Source: Oscillospiraceae bacterium
Lineage (GTDB): Bacteria; Bacillota; Clostridia; Oscillospirales; Oscillospiraceae
DNA length: 64,000 nt
Assembly: GCA_022846095.1 (NCBI GenBank)
Contig: AP025583.1
Coordinates: 2,790,001-2,854,000 of the forward strand
Reading direction: 5' to 3'
The notes under the pieces were generated by a model. It saw only the letters and a list, made by a program, of their open reading frames with translations. It was not told where the DNA came from and ran no database searches. Made by a program: the position numbers and the translations under genes. Positions 44,775 through 55,293 of this stretch are shown one piece after another (the first letter of the stretch is position 1; every line of letters starts with the position of its first letter).

Positions 44775-44794
44775 TCTCACATCAGCGTGTGCAC

Positions 44795-44823
44795 AGTATA
44801 TGATAAAACGGGTGCCCTGTCAA
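44795..44823 (-). promoter_or_regulatory. Promoter of the 11-gene sugar-acid operon
   Basis: Minus strand TTGACA, 17-bp spacer, TATACT. Confidence 0.82.
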
Positions 44824-44892
44824 GGGGTCTTTGGCAAATTTTACTGCACCTCCCGGTTTATTATGAAAAGTGACAAAAATAAGGCGTTATTA

Positions 44893-44921
44893 TTGACAAG
44901 TGCGCCAGGGAGTGTTATCGT
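44893..44921 (+). promoter_or_regulatory. Upstream promoter of the dehydrogenase-lactonase pair
   Basis: TTGACA, 17-bp spacer, TATCGT, giving a leader of about 100 bases that crosses the second operator. Confidence 0.5.
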
Positions 44922-44972
44922 AATTTTAAGATAATTGCACAAGGCCAAAAATCCGCCGGCACGGTCATCCAT

Positions 44973-45001
44973 TTGAAGGTATTAAGTAATTACATTATCA
45001 T
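44973..45001 (+). promoter_or_regulatory. Proximal promoter with operator GTAATTAC in its spacer
   Basis: TTGAAG, 17-bp spacer, TATCAT. The spacer holds AAGTAATTACATT (44984-44996), matching the operator on the other side of the divergent region. A bound repressor would block polymerase. Confidence 0.55.
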
Positions 45002-45024
45002 ATTATGAGAGGGTGGCACAATTT

Positions 45025-46074
45025 ATGAAGACCTTAACCGTTGACGCCCAGGGAGCGCTCTCCTTCGCCCAGGTGCCCGTCCCCGTCCCCGGGCCCTACC
45101 AGGCGCTGGTAAAGACGGTGTCCTGCGGCATCTGCAACGGCACCGACACCAAGCTCATCCACGGCCAGTTCAAGGGGTATACCTATGAAAAGGACTACCC
45201 CATGCTGCTGGGGCACGAGGCGGTGGGCCGGGTGGAGGCCGTGGGCGAAAAGGTCTGCGGCTACCACGTGGGGGACTGCGTGCTGCTCCCCTTCACCGAC
45301 GCGGCCGGGGATTTCCACTCGGCCTGGGGGGCCTACAGCGAATACGGCCTGGTCAACGACGTGCAGGCCCTGGTGCGGGACGGCAAGGCCCCCGGCTGCC
45401 CGGAGTTCCCGGAGTGCGCCTGGGCCCAGACCGTGCTCCCCCCCGACGTGGACCCGGTGGACGCGGCCATGATCGTCACCCTGCGGGAGGTGCTCAGCTC
45501 CATCAAGACCTTCGGCATCGGCCCGAACCAGAGCGTGGCCATCTTCGGCTGCGGCCCGGTGGGCACCACCTTTATCCGCTTTATGAGCCTGCTGGGGGTC
45601 CACCCCATCATCGCCTTCGACATCGACGAGGCCAAGCTGGACGTGGCCCTGAAAAACGGCGCGGACTACGCCTTCAACAGCAGGACCGGGGACGTGGCCG
45701 CCCGGGTGCGGGAAATCTGTCCCCAGGGCGTGGACTTCGTGCTGGACGCGGTGGGGATGCTCTCCCTCATCAACCAGGGTATGGAGCTCATCCGGGACCG
45801 GGGCAAGATCTGCTGCTACGGCATCTCCCCAAAATGCCAGATGGAGCTGGACTGGAGCCGCGCCCCCTACAACTGGAGCCTGTGCTTCCAGCAGATGCCC
45901 TCCAAGCAGGAGGAGGGCGAGGCCCACAACCAGATCCTGGCCTGGCTGCGCTCGGGGGCCATCTCCCTCAAGGACTACATCTCCGACTACGTGGACTTCG
46001 CGCACGTCATCGACGCCTTCGCCCGGGTGGAGCGCCGTGAAATCGCTCTGAAGTGCATCGTGCGCTACGAGTAG
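45025..46074 (+). CDS. Zinc-type medium-chain alcohol/polyol dehydrogenase
   Basis: 349 residues from the ATG at 45025, preceded by GAGAGGGTGG. GroES-like domain with the catalytic zinc site SCGICNGTDT and LLGHEAVGRVEAVG, and a Rossmann domain with AIFGCGPVGTTFIRFM. The four-Cys structural zinc loop is not evident. Divergent from, and operator-linked with, the transporter operon, so it probably oxidises the imported sugar or polyol. Confidence 0.85.
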   Translation: MKTLTVDAQGALSFAQVPVPVPGPYQALVKTVSCGICNGTDTKLIHGQFKGYTYEKDYPMLLGHEAVGRVEAVGEKVCGYHVGDCVLLPFTDAAGDFHSAWGAYSEYGLVNDVQALVRDGKAPGCPEFPECAWAQTVLPPDVDPVDAAMIVTLREVLSSIKTFGIGPNQSVAIFGCGPVGTTFIRFMSLLGVHPIIAFDIDEAKLDVALKNGADYAFNSRTGDVAARVREICPQGVDFVLDAVGMLSLINQGMELIRDRGKICCYGISPKCQMELDWSRAPYNWSLCFQQMPSKQEEGEAHNQILAWLRSGAISLKDYISDYVDFAHVIDAFARVERREIALKCIVRYE

Positions 46075-46128
46075 GCCCGTACCCCGCACCGCGCCGCGGT
46101 GTAACATATAGGAGTAGGAGGCATTATT

Positions 46129-47460
46129 ATGTTCAAGCGCATCTCCGCCCTCGCCCTGACCCTGACCCTGGCCGCCTCACTGGCCGCCCCCGCCCTGGCG
46201 TCCGAGCCCAACGCGGTGGTCCCCCAGGAGCTGCAGCGCTCCCAGCTCTACATGGTCCTGCCCGACTGGATCTCCACCCCCGACGGCATGACCATCGACG
46301 CGGACGGCAACCTGATCCTGGCCTGCCCCAACTTCGGCGACCAGAGCCTGCCCGGCTGCGTGGCCCGCATCACCCCCGAGGGAAAAATCTCCAAGTGGTT
46401 CGACGTGCCCGTGAACAAGAACTCCGGCGTGGCCCGGCCCATGGGCGTGGAGTTCGACAAGGACGGCAACCTGTACGTGGTGGATAACCAGGGCTGGACC
46501 GGCAACCCCGAGTCGGTGAACCAGGGCCGCATCCTGAAGCTGAGCTTCAACGCCGACGGCTCCATTGCCACCACCACCGAGGTGGCCGTGGGCATGGAGC
46601 ACCCCAACGGCATCAAGATCAGCGGCGGCTACGCCTACGTCACCCAGAGCAACATGACCCAGGTGGAGGACCCCTCCGGCAAGTGGGTCAGCGCCCTGTA
46701 CCGCTTTCCGCTGGACGCCGAGGGCATCCAGGTCACCAACACTCTGGCGGACGAGAACCTCTTCGCCACCTTCCTGACCCAGAGCGACACCGTGCTCTAC
46801 GGCCTGGACGGCATCGTCTTTGACCAGCAGGGCAACCTGTACGTGGGCAACTTCGGCGACGGCGCCATCTCCAAAATCACCTTCAACGCCGACGGCTCCA
46901 TCAAGTCCAACGAGATCTGGGCCCACGACCCGGAGAACCTGGCCACCACCGACGGCATGTGCATCGACGCCGACGGCAACATCTACGTGGCCGACTTCAA
47001 CCGCAACGCCATCGCCAAGGTCAGCCCCGACGGCAAGGTCACCCGCATCGCCCAGAGCCCCGACTCCACCGGCGCCAACGGCGAGCTGGATCAGCCCGGC
47101 GAGCCCATCGTCTGGAACAATATGCTCCTGGTGTCCTGCTTTGATATGGTCACCGACGACGGCAAAATCAACTCCGCCCACGACGCGCCCCAGACCCTGG
47201 CCTGGCTGCCCCTGACCGAGGAGGCCCCCGCCCCGGCGCCCGAGCCCACCCCCGCGCCCGCGCCGGCCCCCGAGCCTGCTCCCGCGCCCAGCGCCGCCGC
47301 CCGTACTTACACCGTCCAGTCCGGCGACTGCCTGTGGAACATCGCCTCCTCCCAGCTGGGCTCCGGCGCCCGCTGGGGCGAGATCTACGCGCTGAACAAG
47401 GACACCGTCAAGGATCCCGGCATGATCTACGTGGGCCAGGTGCTGGTACTCCCGGCCTAA
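46129..47460 (+). CDS. Secreted SMP-30/gluconolactonase-like propeller with C-terminal LysM
   Basis: 443 residues. Signal peptide (LALTLTLAASLAAPALA), six-bladed propeller with repeated DADGNL/ DKDGNLYVVDNQG/ DADGNIYVADFNRNA blades (residues about 45-355), an Ala/Pro/Glu linker, and one LysM domain (YTVQSGDCLWNIASSQLGSG to the C-terminus) that would hold it to peptidoglycan. Likely a surface lactonase or esterase acting on a sugar lactone before import. TAGGAGTAGGAGG precedes the ATG. Co-transcribed with the dehydrogenase. Confidence 0.8.
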   Translation: MFKRISALALTLTLAASLAAPALASEPNAVVPQELQRSQLYMVLPDWISTPDGMTIDADGNLILACPNFGDQSLPGCVARITPEGKISKWFDVPVNKNSGVARPMGVEFDKDGNLYVVDNQGWTGNPESVNQGRILKLSFNADGSIATTTEVAVGMEHPNGIKISGGYAYVTQSNMTQVEDPSGKWVSALYRFPLDAEGIQVTNTLADENLFATFLTQSDTVLYGLDGIVFDQQGNLYVGNFGDGAISKITFNADGSIKSNEIWAHDPENLATTDGMCIDADGNIYVADFNRNAIAKVSPDGKVTRIAQSPDSTGANGELDQPGEPIVWNNMLLVSCFDMVTDDGKINSAHDAPQTLAWLPLTEEAPAPAPEPTPAPAPAPEPAPAPSAAARTYTVQSGDCLWNIASSQLGSGARWGEIYALNKDTVKDPGMIYVGQVLVLPA

Positions 47461-47477
47461 GCTATTGCAATTCAGAT

Positions 47478-47518
47478 CAAAAAGAGCGCCCACCGCATCA
47501 GCGGTGGGCGCTCTTTTC
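47478..47518. terminator. Bidirectional terminator
   Basis: AAAAAGAGCGCCCACCGC stem with loop ATCA and matching T-run, shared by the lactonase and MATE genes. Confidence 0.9.
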
Positions 47519-47524
47519 CTGTAT

Positions 47525-48898
47525 TCAGGCCACCCCTTGGCGCTCCACCATGGCGGCGCGCTCGTTGACGATGCGGGGGAAGAAGTGGAGGAAGAGGCAG
47601 GAGGTCATGATGCAGGCCACCAGATCCGCGATGGGCTCGGAGAAGAAGGTGGCCTCGGCGCTGAACAGGGCGGGGAGCAGCAGCAGCCCGGCCAGGAACA
47701 CCGCCTTGCGGAACATGGAGCAGAAGAGGGCCAGCCGCACGTGGCCCAGGGCGGTGGTCTCGTCCACCAGAGGGTACTGGACGGCCAGGGGGATGATCAT
47801 GGCCGTAAACATCTTGATGTAGCGCACCGAGCGCGCCATCACCTCCGGGTCCCTGGTGAACAGCCCCACGAAGAGGGGCGAGGCCAGATGGGTGGCGGCG
47901 GTCATGAGGGTGCAGAACACGAGGCACAGCCCCACAATGCACTTGATGGCCTGCTTCATCCGCGCCGCGCTGCCCGCGCCGTAGTTGAAGCTCACCACCG
48001 GCTGGCTGCCCAGGGTGATGCCGCCCAGGGGCATGGTGATAATGAGCAGGTAGCTCTGCACGATGGTGGCGCAGGTGACCAGGGTGTCCCCCTCCCCCGG
48101 CCCGCCGTAGCGCTGGAGCACGGTGTTGAGGATGATCAGCAGCACGCTGTCGCTGGCGATGATCAGGAAGGGGGACAGGCCGAAGGCAGCCACCCGCTTC
48201 ATCACCTTCCAGGAGAAGCCCCCCCAGCCCAGCCGCACCGGCATCCGCCTGCGCAGCAGGGAAACGAGCACGAAGGCGCAGGAGGCGCACTGTGAGATCA
48301 CCGTGGCCGTTGCCGCCCCGGCCACCCCCATGTCGAAGACGAAGATGAACACCGGGTCCAGGGCGATGTTGAGCACCGCCCCCAGCATGACGGTGGCCAT
48401 ACCCAGCCCGGAGAAGCCCTGGCAGATCAAAAAGCTGTTCATTCCGGTGGCCATCAGGGCGAAGAAGGTGCCCGCGGTGTAGATGGTCAGGTAGGTGTTG
48501 GCGTAGGTGAAGGTGGCCTCGCTGGCCCCGAACCACATGAGCAGCTGGTCCTTGGCCAGCAGGAACACCGTGGTCAGCGCCACGGAGAGCACCAGCAGCA
48601 TCAGAAAGCTGTTGTTCAGGATGCGCTTGGCCTCCTTCTCGTTGCCCTCCCCCATGCGCATGGCCATGATGGGCGAGCCGCCCAGCCCCACCAGGGAGGC
48701 GAAGGAGGACAGCAGCGTGACGATGGGCCCGCACACGCCCACCCCCGCCAGGGCCAGATCCCCCACCCCTGCGCCGATGTACATGCGGTCCACGATGGAG
48801 TAGAGCACGCTGACCAGCTGGGCCAGCATGGTGGGGATGGCCAGCCGCAGCACCAGGTGAAAGACCGGGTCGCGCCCCAGGTCGTTTGTCCGTCTCAT
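47525..48898 (-). CDS. MATE family multidrug/metabolite efflux transporter
   Basis: 457 residues, 12 predicted membrane spans in two halves. Family features: IPTMLAQLVSVLYSIVDRMY at the start, MRMGEGNEKEAKRILNNSF loop, ALDPVFIFVFDMGVAGAA, and GSQPVVSFNYGAGSAARMKQ (20) in the second half. It exports cationic compounds in exchange for Na+ or H+. The start at 48898 has only a weak ribosome site (GGGGGTC); a GTG at 48943 is possible. No adjacent regulator. Confidence 0.87.
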   Translation of the reverse strand: MRRTNDLGRDPVFHLVLRLAIPTMLAQLVSVLYSIVDRMYIGAGVGDLALAGVGVCGPIVTLLSSFASLVGLGGSPIMAMRMGEGNEKEAKRILNNSFLMLLVLSVALTTVFLLAKDQLLMWFGASEATFTYANTYLTIYTAGTFFALMATGMNSFLICQGFSGLGMATVMLGAVLNIALDPVFIFVFDMGVAGAATATVISQCASCAFVLVSLLRRRMPVRLGWGGFSWKVMKRVAAFGLSPFLIIASDSVLLIILNTVLQRYGGPGEGDTLVTCATIVQSYLLIITMPLGGITLGSQPVVSFNYGAGSAARMKQAIKCIVGLCLVFCTLMTAATHLASPLFVGLFTRDPEVMARSVRYIKMFTAMIIPLAVQYPLVDETTALGHVRLALFCSMFRKAVFLAGLLLLPALFSAEATFFSEPIADLVACIMTSCLFLHFFPRIVNERAAMVERQGVA

Positions 48899-48993
48899 AA
48901 TGACCCCCGCAATCACGAATTTTCCGCCCCGCAGGGCGCACACCGGGGTATTATACCGCGGTTTTCACCCGGCGTAAAGGGGCTTTTTCCATC

Positions 48994-49020
48994 TTAGCAC
49001 TCATGCCCGGCGAGTGCTAA
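48994..49020 (+). promoter_or_regulatory. CIRCE element (HrcA operator)
   Basis: TTAGCACTC, 9-base spacer, GAGTGCTAA: a perfect consensus inverted repeat. It lies 212 bp upstream of the hsp20 start and in the direction of that gene. The gap 48899-49232 otherwise holds a leader with a GGGGGCCG/CGGCCCCC hairpin and no convincing gene. Confidence 0.93.
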
Positions 49021-49232
49021 CGTTTACAATTTAGTCACAATTATTCGTATATTTGTTCACAGGTATGCCCTATACTAAGCATCAGAAAACGAGATGAGGG
49101 GGCCGCAAAACAGAGCTCCGGCCCCCGGAAAGAGGGAATGCCCCGTGAAAAACCGCTATGGTTAGCAGAGTAATCGTCAGACTGCCAGAGCACCGCACAC
49201 CCACCAACAATCATAATAAAGGAGAGATTTCT

Positions 49233-49661
49233 ATGTTTGGTATGCTTCCTTTTGAGCGCAACGACGACAACGTGTTCGACACCTTTGATAATTTCGCCCG
49301 CAATTTCTTCCGCAGCAGCAACACCGACCTGCCCGCCTTCCGCACCGACATCAAGGACGCCGGCGACAGGTTCGTCCTGGAGGCCGAGCTGCCCGGCTTC
49401 AACAAGGAGGACATCTCCCTGGATCTGAAGGACGGCATCCTCACCATCCGCGCCGAGCACCGCGAGGACAAGGACGAGAAGGATAAGCAGGGCAACTACA
49501 TCCGCCGCGAGCGCCGCTACGGCTCCTTCTCCCGCAGCTTCGATGTGACCGGCATCGACGAGGGCGGCATCACCGCCGCATACAACAACGGCATCCTGGA
49601 GCTGAACCTGCCCAAGGCCCAGCCCGCGGTGCCCGAGACCAAGCGCATCGCCATCGAGTAA
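49233..49661 (+). CDS. Hsp20/alpha-crystallin family small heat-shock protein
   Basis: 142 residues. ATP-independent holdase chaperone. The N-terminus is MFGMLPFERNDDNVFDTFDN, the alpha-crystallin domain spans residues about 35-130 (FRTDIKDAGDRFVLEAELPG, GSFSRSFDVTGID, NNGILELNLPK), ending with a RIAIE tail. AAAGGAGAG supports the ATG at 49233; an in-frame ATG at 49158 adds 25 residues without a ribosome site. The CIRCE upstream indicates HrcA repression. Confidence 0.92.
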   Translation: MFGMLPFERNDDNVFDTFDNFARNFFRSSNTDLPAFRTDIKDAGDRFVLEAELPGFNKEDISLDLKDGILTIRAEHREDKDEKDKQGNYIRRERRYGSFSRSFDVTGIDEGGITAAYNNGILELNLPKAQPAVPETKRIAIE

Positions 49662-49671
49662 AGCGCGCGAC

Positions 49672-49706
49672 TGAGCCGGTCAGCTTGGGCTGACCGGCTC
49701 TTCTTC
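49672..49706. terminator. Terminator after hsp20
   Basis: GAGCCGGTCAG / CTGACCGGCTC stem with T-rich exit. It overlaps the 3' end of the convergent small gene. Confidence 0.82.
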
Positions 49707-49901
49707 TGCCTCCCCCTCCGCCCCCTCCCACCTGGGGCAGCTTCCATCAGGCTGCGGATACCTGCCCGGACGTGGCACGTGGCAATGCCCGTACCAGAGC
49801 GCAAGGAACCTGCCGCCCTGTGTCAGCACGTAGTGCTGATGGTAGTGGACACAGGTGCCACAGACTTCGGTTTCTACAATGTACTTTCGCGTGGGTTTCA
49901 T
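49680..49901 (-). CDS. Small Cys/His protein, possible zinc-binding
   Basis: 73 residues. N-terminal half carries ETEVCGTCVHYHQHYV and a later GHCHVPR, with a final Cys in DGSCPRWEG: four Cys spaced as C-x2-C ... C ... C plus His residues, suggesting a zinc site. The C-terminus is acidic (EGAEGEAEEE). GGAAGGTGAT precedes the ATG. The same pattern is seen in unnamed clostridial small proteins; function unknown. Between hsp20 and clpB, convergent with hsp20. Confidence 0.7.
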   Translation of the reverse strand: MKPTRKYIVETEVCGTCVHYHQHYVLTQGGRFLALWYGHCHVPRPGRYPQPDGSCPRWEGAEGEAEEEPVSPS

Positions 49902-50065
49902 TTAAATCACCTTCCTGCGCTATTATAGACCACAAACTGTCTAACCCCAGTGAAATACATCCGATGAGATGTGGACAAACTTTATCGTACACCTATTTTC
50001 AAAAAAGTGTTGATTCTACTATCAAACGCCAATAACCTTATTAATGGAGGATGTGAATACACAGT

Positions 50066-52696
<2,631 letters not shown>

Positions 52697-52703
52697 TTAA
52701 AAA

Positions 52704-52742
52704 AAGGGAGGGAGCGGGCAATCTGCCCGCTCCCTGTTTCTA
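52704..52742 (+). terminator. clpB: Terminator after clpB
   Basis: GGGAGCGGGCA / TGCCCGCTCCC stem flanked by an A-run and TGTTTCTATTTTC. Confidence 0.85.
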
Positions 52743-52757
52743 TTTTCGTTCATCTTC

Positions 52758-53163
52758 GGGGGATAAGGCGAATCCTGTCATTGCGAGGAGGCCCCGCGGG
52801 GCCGACGCGGCAATCCGCTTCCTTTTTTGGAGGCCCGGCCTCCGGCGGCGGGATTCTTTGGTTGCAAAGAACCCCGGGAAGAAACAACCAGGGCTTCGGC
52901 CCTGGACCCAGGGACCCGGCGGCGGTGCGGTTCAGGCGGCTGGCAAAACCTGAAAGCGCTCAGGGCTCGGTTCGGTCTGTGCCCTCTGTGAATAGGGCTG
53001 CCGCCCCTGCGGCACATGACCTGCCCAAACTTGAAAGTAGTTGCAATTCAAGGAGTGCCTGAAAAGCCGCCCGTACTGCCATGCCCCATACAGCGCTTGG
53101 CACTCGTAGGGGCGATTCACGAATCGCCCGCCCTCCGCGCGGCCCGATGTGGGCATCGGCCCC
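52758..53163. repeat. Dispersed inverted-repeat element, copy C (inverted)
   Basis: Begins GGGGGATAAGGCG (52758-52770), identical to the inner 13 bases of the copy A terminal repeat, then runs through the same modules in reverse order to the palindromes at 53110-53129 and 53141-53162. The order of the last two palindromes is rearranged relative to copy A. It fills the gap between clpB and tyrA and touches the tyrA stop codon. No gene is seen in it. Confidence 0.8.
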
Positions 53164-54023
53164 TACTGCATCAAATCCGGGCCGGGCAGATCCATCCGCC
53201 GCTTGCGGGAGGCGGAGTAGTCCAGCTTTTTCGCCAGCAGGGCCCCGTCGCCGGAGGCCAGGGCCTCCCGGTACTCCCCCAGGTGCCCCAGCAGATTGTC
53301 CAGCACCTCCAGCAGGGCGGGCCGGTTCATGGTGAACAGCTCGGTCCACAGCCCCACGTCCAGGGCGGCCACCCGGGTGCAGCCCCGGAAGGAGCTGCCC
53401 TCGAAGCCCTTGCAGTCAAAGAGGCTCTCGTCGTCACACACCGAGACGGCGATGATGTGCATCACCTGGCTGGTGTAGGCGATCATGGCGTCGTGGGCCT
53501 CCGGCGTGGTTTTGTACACGTCCCGGCAGCCGATGTAAGCGGCCATGCGCTCCATCAGCGCCAGGTGCTCCGCCGTGCTGCTCTCCCGTGGGGTGAGGAT
53601 GAAGTGGGAGTCCCGGAACATGCCGCCGAACGCGTGCTCGATGCCGGAGAACTCGGTGCCCGCCATGGGGTGGCAGCCGATGAAGTCCACGCCCTCCGGC
53701 AGCACCCGCGCCCCCTCCATAATGGCGGTCTTGACGCCGCACACGTCGGTGACCAGCGCGCCGGGCTTGAAGTGGTCCCTGTACTCCTCCAGAAAGCGGA
53801 CGATCCCCCTGGGGTGCAGGGCCAGCACCACCACGTCGGCCTCCGGCACGGCCTGCATGGCCTCCCCGGTCACCCGGTCGCCCACCCCGTGCTCCCGGGC
53901 GTAGCGCAGCGTGGGCTCGGACACGTCCACCCCCACGATCTCATACCCTTCAAATCCCTTAAGGGCCAGGGCCAGGGAGCCCCCGATGAGGCCCAGGCCC
54001 ACGACGGCAATCGTCTTTCCCAT
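53163..54023 (-). CDS. tyrA: Prephenate dehydrogenase
   Basis: 286 residues. Converts prephenate to 4-hydroxyphenylpyruvate with NAD(P) for tyrosine synthesis. N-terminal Rossmann motif VVGLGLIGGSLALALKG, catalytic His in DFIGCHPMAGTE with FSGIEHA following, and a helical dimerisation domain (AHDAMIAYTSQVMHIIAVSV). No chorismate mutase or ACT domain is fused. It begins 2 bases after the aroF stop, so it is co-transcribed and shares the leader attenuator. Confidence 0.93.
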   Translation of the reverse strand: MGKTIAVVGLGLIGGSLALALKGFEGYEIVGVDVSEPTLRYAREHGVGDRVTGEAMQAVPEADVVVLALHPRGIVRFLEEYRDHFKPGALVTDVCGVKTAIMEGARVLPEGVDFIGCHPMAGTEFSGIEHAFGGMFRDSHFILTPRESSTAEHLALMERMAAYIGCRDVYKTTPEAHDAMIAYTSQVMHIIAVSVCDDESLFDCKGFEGSSFRGCTRVAALDVGLWTELFTMNRPALLEVLDNLLGHLGEYREALASGDGALLAKKLDYSASRKRRMDLPGPDLMQ

Positions 54024-54025
54024 GG

Positions 54026-55042
54026 CTAAATCTCCCGGCCCACGCACTGGGCCACCGCGCCCAGCTTGCCCATCAGATCGTCAAACCCGTCGGGCGTGAT
54101 GGACTGGGCCCCGTCGCACAGGGCGTTCTTGGGGTCGTTGTGGACCTCGACGATCAGCCCGTCCGCCCCGGCGGCCACGGCGGCCATGCTCATGCGCTCC
54201 ACCATCCAGGCCTTGCCGCAGGCGTGGGAGGGGTCCACCACCACGGGCAGGTGGGACAGGGTTTTCACGGCCAGCACGGCGGACAGGTCCAGGGTGTTGC
54301 GGGTGTAGGTCTCGAAGGTGCGGATGCCCCGCTCGCAGAGGATGACGTTGTTGTTGCCCCCGGCCATGATGTACTCCGCGCTCATGAGCCACTCCTCGAT
54401 GGTGGAGGACAGCCCCCGCTTGAGCAGGATGGGCTTGCGGGTCTTGCCCAGCTGCTTCAAAAGGTCAAAGTTCTGCATATTCCTGGCCCCCACCTGGATC
54501 ACGTCCACGCACATCTCGAACATCTCGATGTTGTCGGTGGACATGATCTCGGTGACGATGGGCAGGCCGGTGGCCGCCTTGGCCTCCAGCAGCAGCTTGA
54601 TCCCGTCCTGGGCCAGGCCCTGGAAGGCGTAGGGGGAGGTGCGGGGCTTGTACGCGCCGCCCCGCAGGGCCGCGGCCCCGGACTGCTTCACATTGCGCGC
54701 CACGCCCACGATCTGCGCCTCGCCCTCCACCGAGCAGGGCCCCGCGATGACCGCCAGGCGCTTGCCGCCCACCGCCGTCCCGTTGCCCAGATCCACCACC
54801 GAGTCGTCCGGGTGGTACTTGCGGTTGGCCTTCTTGTACGGCTCGGTGACCCGCATGACCCGCTCCACGCCGGGCAGCAGGGACATCTTCTCCTGGTCGA
54901 TGTTGGCGGCGTTGCCCTCCGCGCCCAGGATCGTGGTCTCGGAGCCCTTGGACACCATGACCTTGACCCCGCCGGCCTCCATGGTCTTGACGGCCTCGGC
55001 CAGCTGCTCCTGGGTGAACTCCCGCTTCATAATGACTACCAT
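54026..55042 (-). CDS. aroF: 3-deoxy-7-phosphoheptulonate (DAHP) synthase
   Basis: 338 residues. First step of aromatic amino-acid synthesis (PEP plus erythrose-4-phosphate). It has the N-terminal ferredoxin-like regulatory domain of the AroF/AroA-Ibeta group (VKTMEAGGVKVMVSKGSETT), then the barrel with IAGPCSVEG, LRGGAYKPRTSPYAFQG, QVGARNMQNFDLL, LLKRGLSSTIEEWL and VDPSHACGK. AAAGGAAG precedes the ATG at 55042. The frame is open further upstream because the leader lacks stops in that phase, but that part is non-coding leader. Confidence 0.94.
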   Translation of the reverse strand: MVVIMKREFTQEQLAEAVKTMEAGGVKVMVSKGSETTILGAEGNAANIDQEKMSLLPGVERVMRVTEPYKKANRKYHPDDSVVDLGNGTAVGGKRLAVIAGPCSVEGEAQIVGVARNVKQSGAAALRGGAYKPRTSPYAFQGLAQDGIKLLLEAKAATGLPIVTEIMSTDNIEMFEMCVDVIQVGARNMQNFDLLKQLGKTRKPILLKRGLSSTIEEWLMSAEYIMAGGNNNVILCERGIRTFETYTRNTLDLSAVLAVKTLSHLPVVVDPSHACGKAWMVERMSMAAVAAGADGLIVEVHNDPKNALCDGAQSITPDGFDDLMGKLGAVAQCVGREI

Positions 55043-55067
55043 AACAAACTTCCTTTCTCCCGGTACG

Positions 55068-55105
55068 CAAAAAGCTGCGGCAGCCCATTCCGGCTGCCGC
55101 AGCTT
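55068..55105 (-). terminator. Attenuator terminator in the aroF leader
   Basis: 14-bp perfect stem AAGCTGCGGCAGCC / GGCTGCCGCAGCTT, loop of 6, then a run of five T in the transcript. It lies 26 bases before aroF and downstream of the leader peptide, so it must be bypassed for expression. Confidence 0.88.
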
Positions 55106-55148
55106 CCATCTGCTTCCGATATGCGGAGGCGACTTCCTGCAAAACCGA

Positions 55149-55220
55149 TTATGGGCACGACAAAGAACCGCTAAAGTAATAGCGGTAAAAGCCGTATCCA
55201 TAAGCGACGCTGTGCAGCAT
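55149..55220 (-). CDS. Tyr/Phe-rich leader peptide of the aroF-tyrA operon
   Basis: 23-residue ORF with an AGGGAGG ribosome site 8 bases upstream. It contains five Tyr and two Phe; residues 7-16 read YGYGFYRYYF. It stops at 55149, about 45 bases before the terminator stem. This is the classical layout for ribosome-mediated transcription attenuation: shortage of charged tRNA-Tyr stalls the ribosome on the Tyr codons and prevents terminator formation. A CCGCTA/TAGCGG hairpin overlaps the Tyr codons. The antiterminator pairing was not resolved by eye. Confidence 0.82.
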   Translation of the reverse strand: MLHSVAYGYGFYRYYFSGSLSCP

Positions 55221-55251
55221 GGAGCGCGCCTCCCTCTTTTTGTACTGATTG

Positions 55252-55281
55252 CACTTTAGCACTTTTAGGCGATGAAGTCAA
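55252..55281 (-). promoter_or_regulatory. aroF promoter overlapped by the shared aromatic motif
   Basis: Minus strand TTGACT, 17-bp spacer, TAAAGT (-10 at 55253-55258). Plus-strand ACTTTAGCACTTTTAGG plus CGATGAAG (55252-55276) covers the -10 and spacer and matches the trpX leader site at 7609-7633. Confidence 0.68.
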
Positions 55282-55293
55282 GCTCTTTTTCAG

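Noticed and set aside
54026-55201. AroF extended to an ATG at 55201 (391 residues)
   Set aside because: The extension crosses the leader peptide and terminator stem, has no ribosome site, and lies outside the family's normal N-terminus.
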